NCBI RefSeq assembly: GCF_000731675.1
Contig: NZ_JMIT01000003.1
Span: 292,058-356,057 of the forward strand
Source of the DNA: Pseudomonas capeferrum
Lineage (GTDB): Bacteria > Pseudomonadota > Gammaproteobacteria > Pseudomonadales > Pseudomonadaceae
Length of the DNA: 64,000 bases
Reading direction: 5' to 3'
Shown: piece by piece, positions 63,956-64,000 of the stretch
Layout: each line of letters begins with the position of its first letter
Position numbering within the stretch: position 1 is the stretch's first letter
Program-made: the position numbers and the translations under genes
The notes under the pieces: generated by a model
What the model was told of the DNA's origin: nothing
What the model saw: only the letters and a program-made list of their open reading frames with translations
Databases searched by the model: none

Positions 63956-64000
63956 TACGGTGCTGAATGCTTCGCGGATAAAACCGCCCCCACAGGGATC

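Overview
The window looks like a stretch of chromosome from a fluorescent pseudomonad of the Pseudomonas putida group. The evidence is high GC content, many REP-type palindromes built around a GGCCGCTCCTACA or GCGGGCTTGCCCC core, and familiar Pseudomonas gene neighbourhoods: nudF-cpdA-yqiA-parE, hldE-msbA-waaL with a core-LPS cluster, putP/putA, and epd-pgk-fba with tkt and metK. I see no phage, insertion sequence, CRISPR array, rRNA or tRNA. Coding density is high and nearly every reading frame is intact. Functional names rest on motifs and recalled family knowledge; no database search was possible.

Layout. 1-2785 (minus strand): a housekeeping operon nudF, DUF1249, cpdA, yqiA, reaching the first codons of parE. 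2971-7281: a lipoprotein, then the thiamin locus with a TPP riboswitch, thiC, a REP hairpin and cytX. 7450-14563: tolC, waaA, a LysR regulator divergent from an SMR efflux gene, and a three-gene operon (FAD oxidoreductase, aldo/keto reductase, unknown protein with a Nudix-like helix). 14594-28005: the lipopolysaccharide region with hldE, msbA, an O-antigen-ligase-like protein, a kinase-like protein on the opposite strand, four glycosyltransferases, a DnpA-type PIG-L deacetylase, a Mig-14 protein and a carbamoyltransferase. 28122-35180: rlmJ, then divergent putP and putA across a promoter region with seven GTTGCA sites, then a long inverted repeat. 35318-46480: an acyl-CoA dehydrogenase, a divergent TldD/TldE-type pair, an MFS exporter, dbpA, a YhiN-type flavoprotein and a YccS-type membrane protein. 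46498-50912: a periplasmic solute-binding protein, a GNAT enzyme, a winged-helix protein, a YgjP-type metalloprotease and a REC-GGDEF-EAL signalling protein. 51083-59827: central carbon genes fba, pgk, epd and tkt with two small lipoprotein genes between pgk and fba, then an ArsR-methyltransferase regulator with its own palindrome, and metK. 59934-63955: ligB, a DUF1090 protein, a cytochrome c'-like lipoprotein and mltA.

How it fits together. The LPS block covers heptose activation (HldE), Kdo transfer (WaaA), lipid A-core flipping (MsbA), core decoration by glycosyltransferases and a carbamoyltransferase, and probable ligation of O-polysaccharide. The DnpA and Mig-14 homologues link it to envelope-related antibiotic and peptide tolerance. 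The put locus is a compact self-regulated proline catabolic module, because PutA carries its own DNA-binding domain. The thi locus couples pyrimidine synthesis and pyrimidine salvage downstream of one riboswitch. The metK locus pairs S-adenosylmethionine synthesis with a regulator that could sense a SAM-related ligand.

No wholly novel multi-gene system stands out. The points I would follow up are the extra complementary strand downstream of the TPP aptamer, the ArsR-methyltransferase palindrome, the kinase-like protein without its catalytic aspartate, the non-canonical TldD/TldE pair, and the unknown Nudix-like protein.
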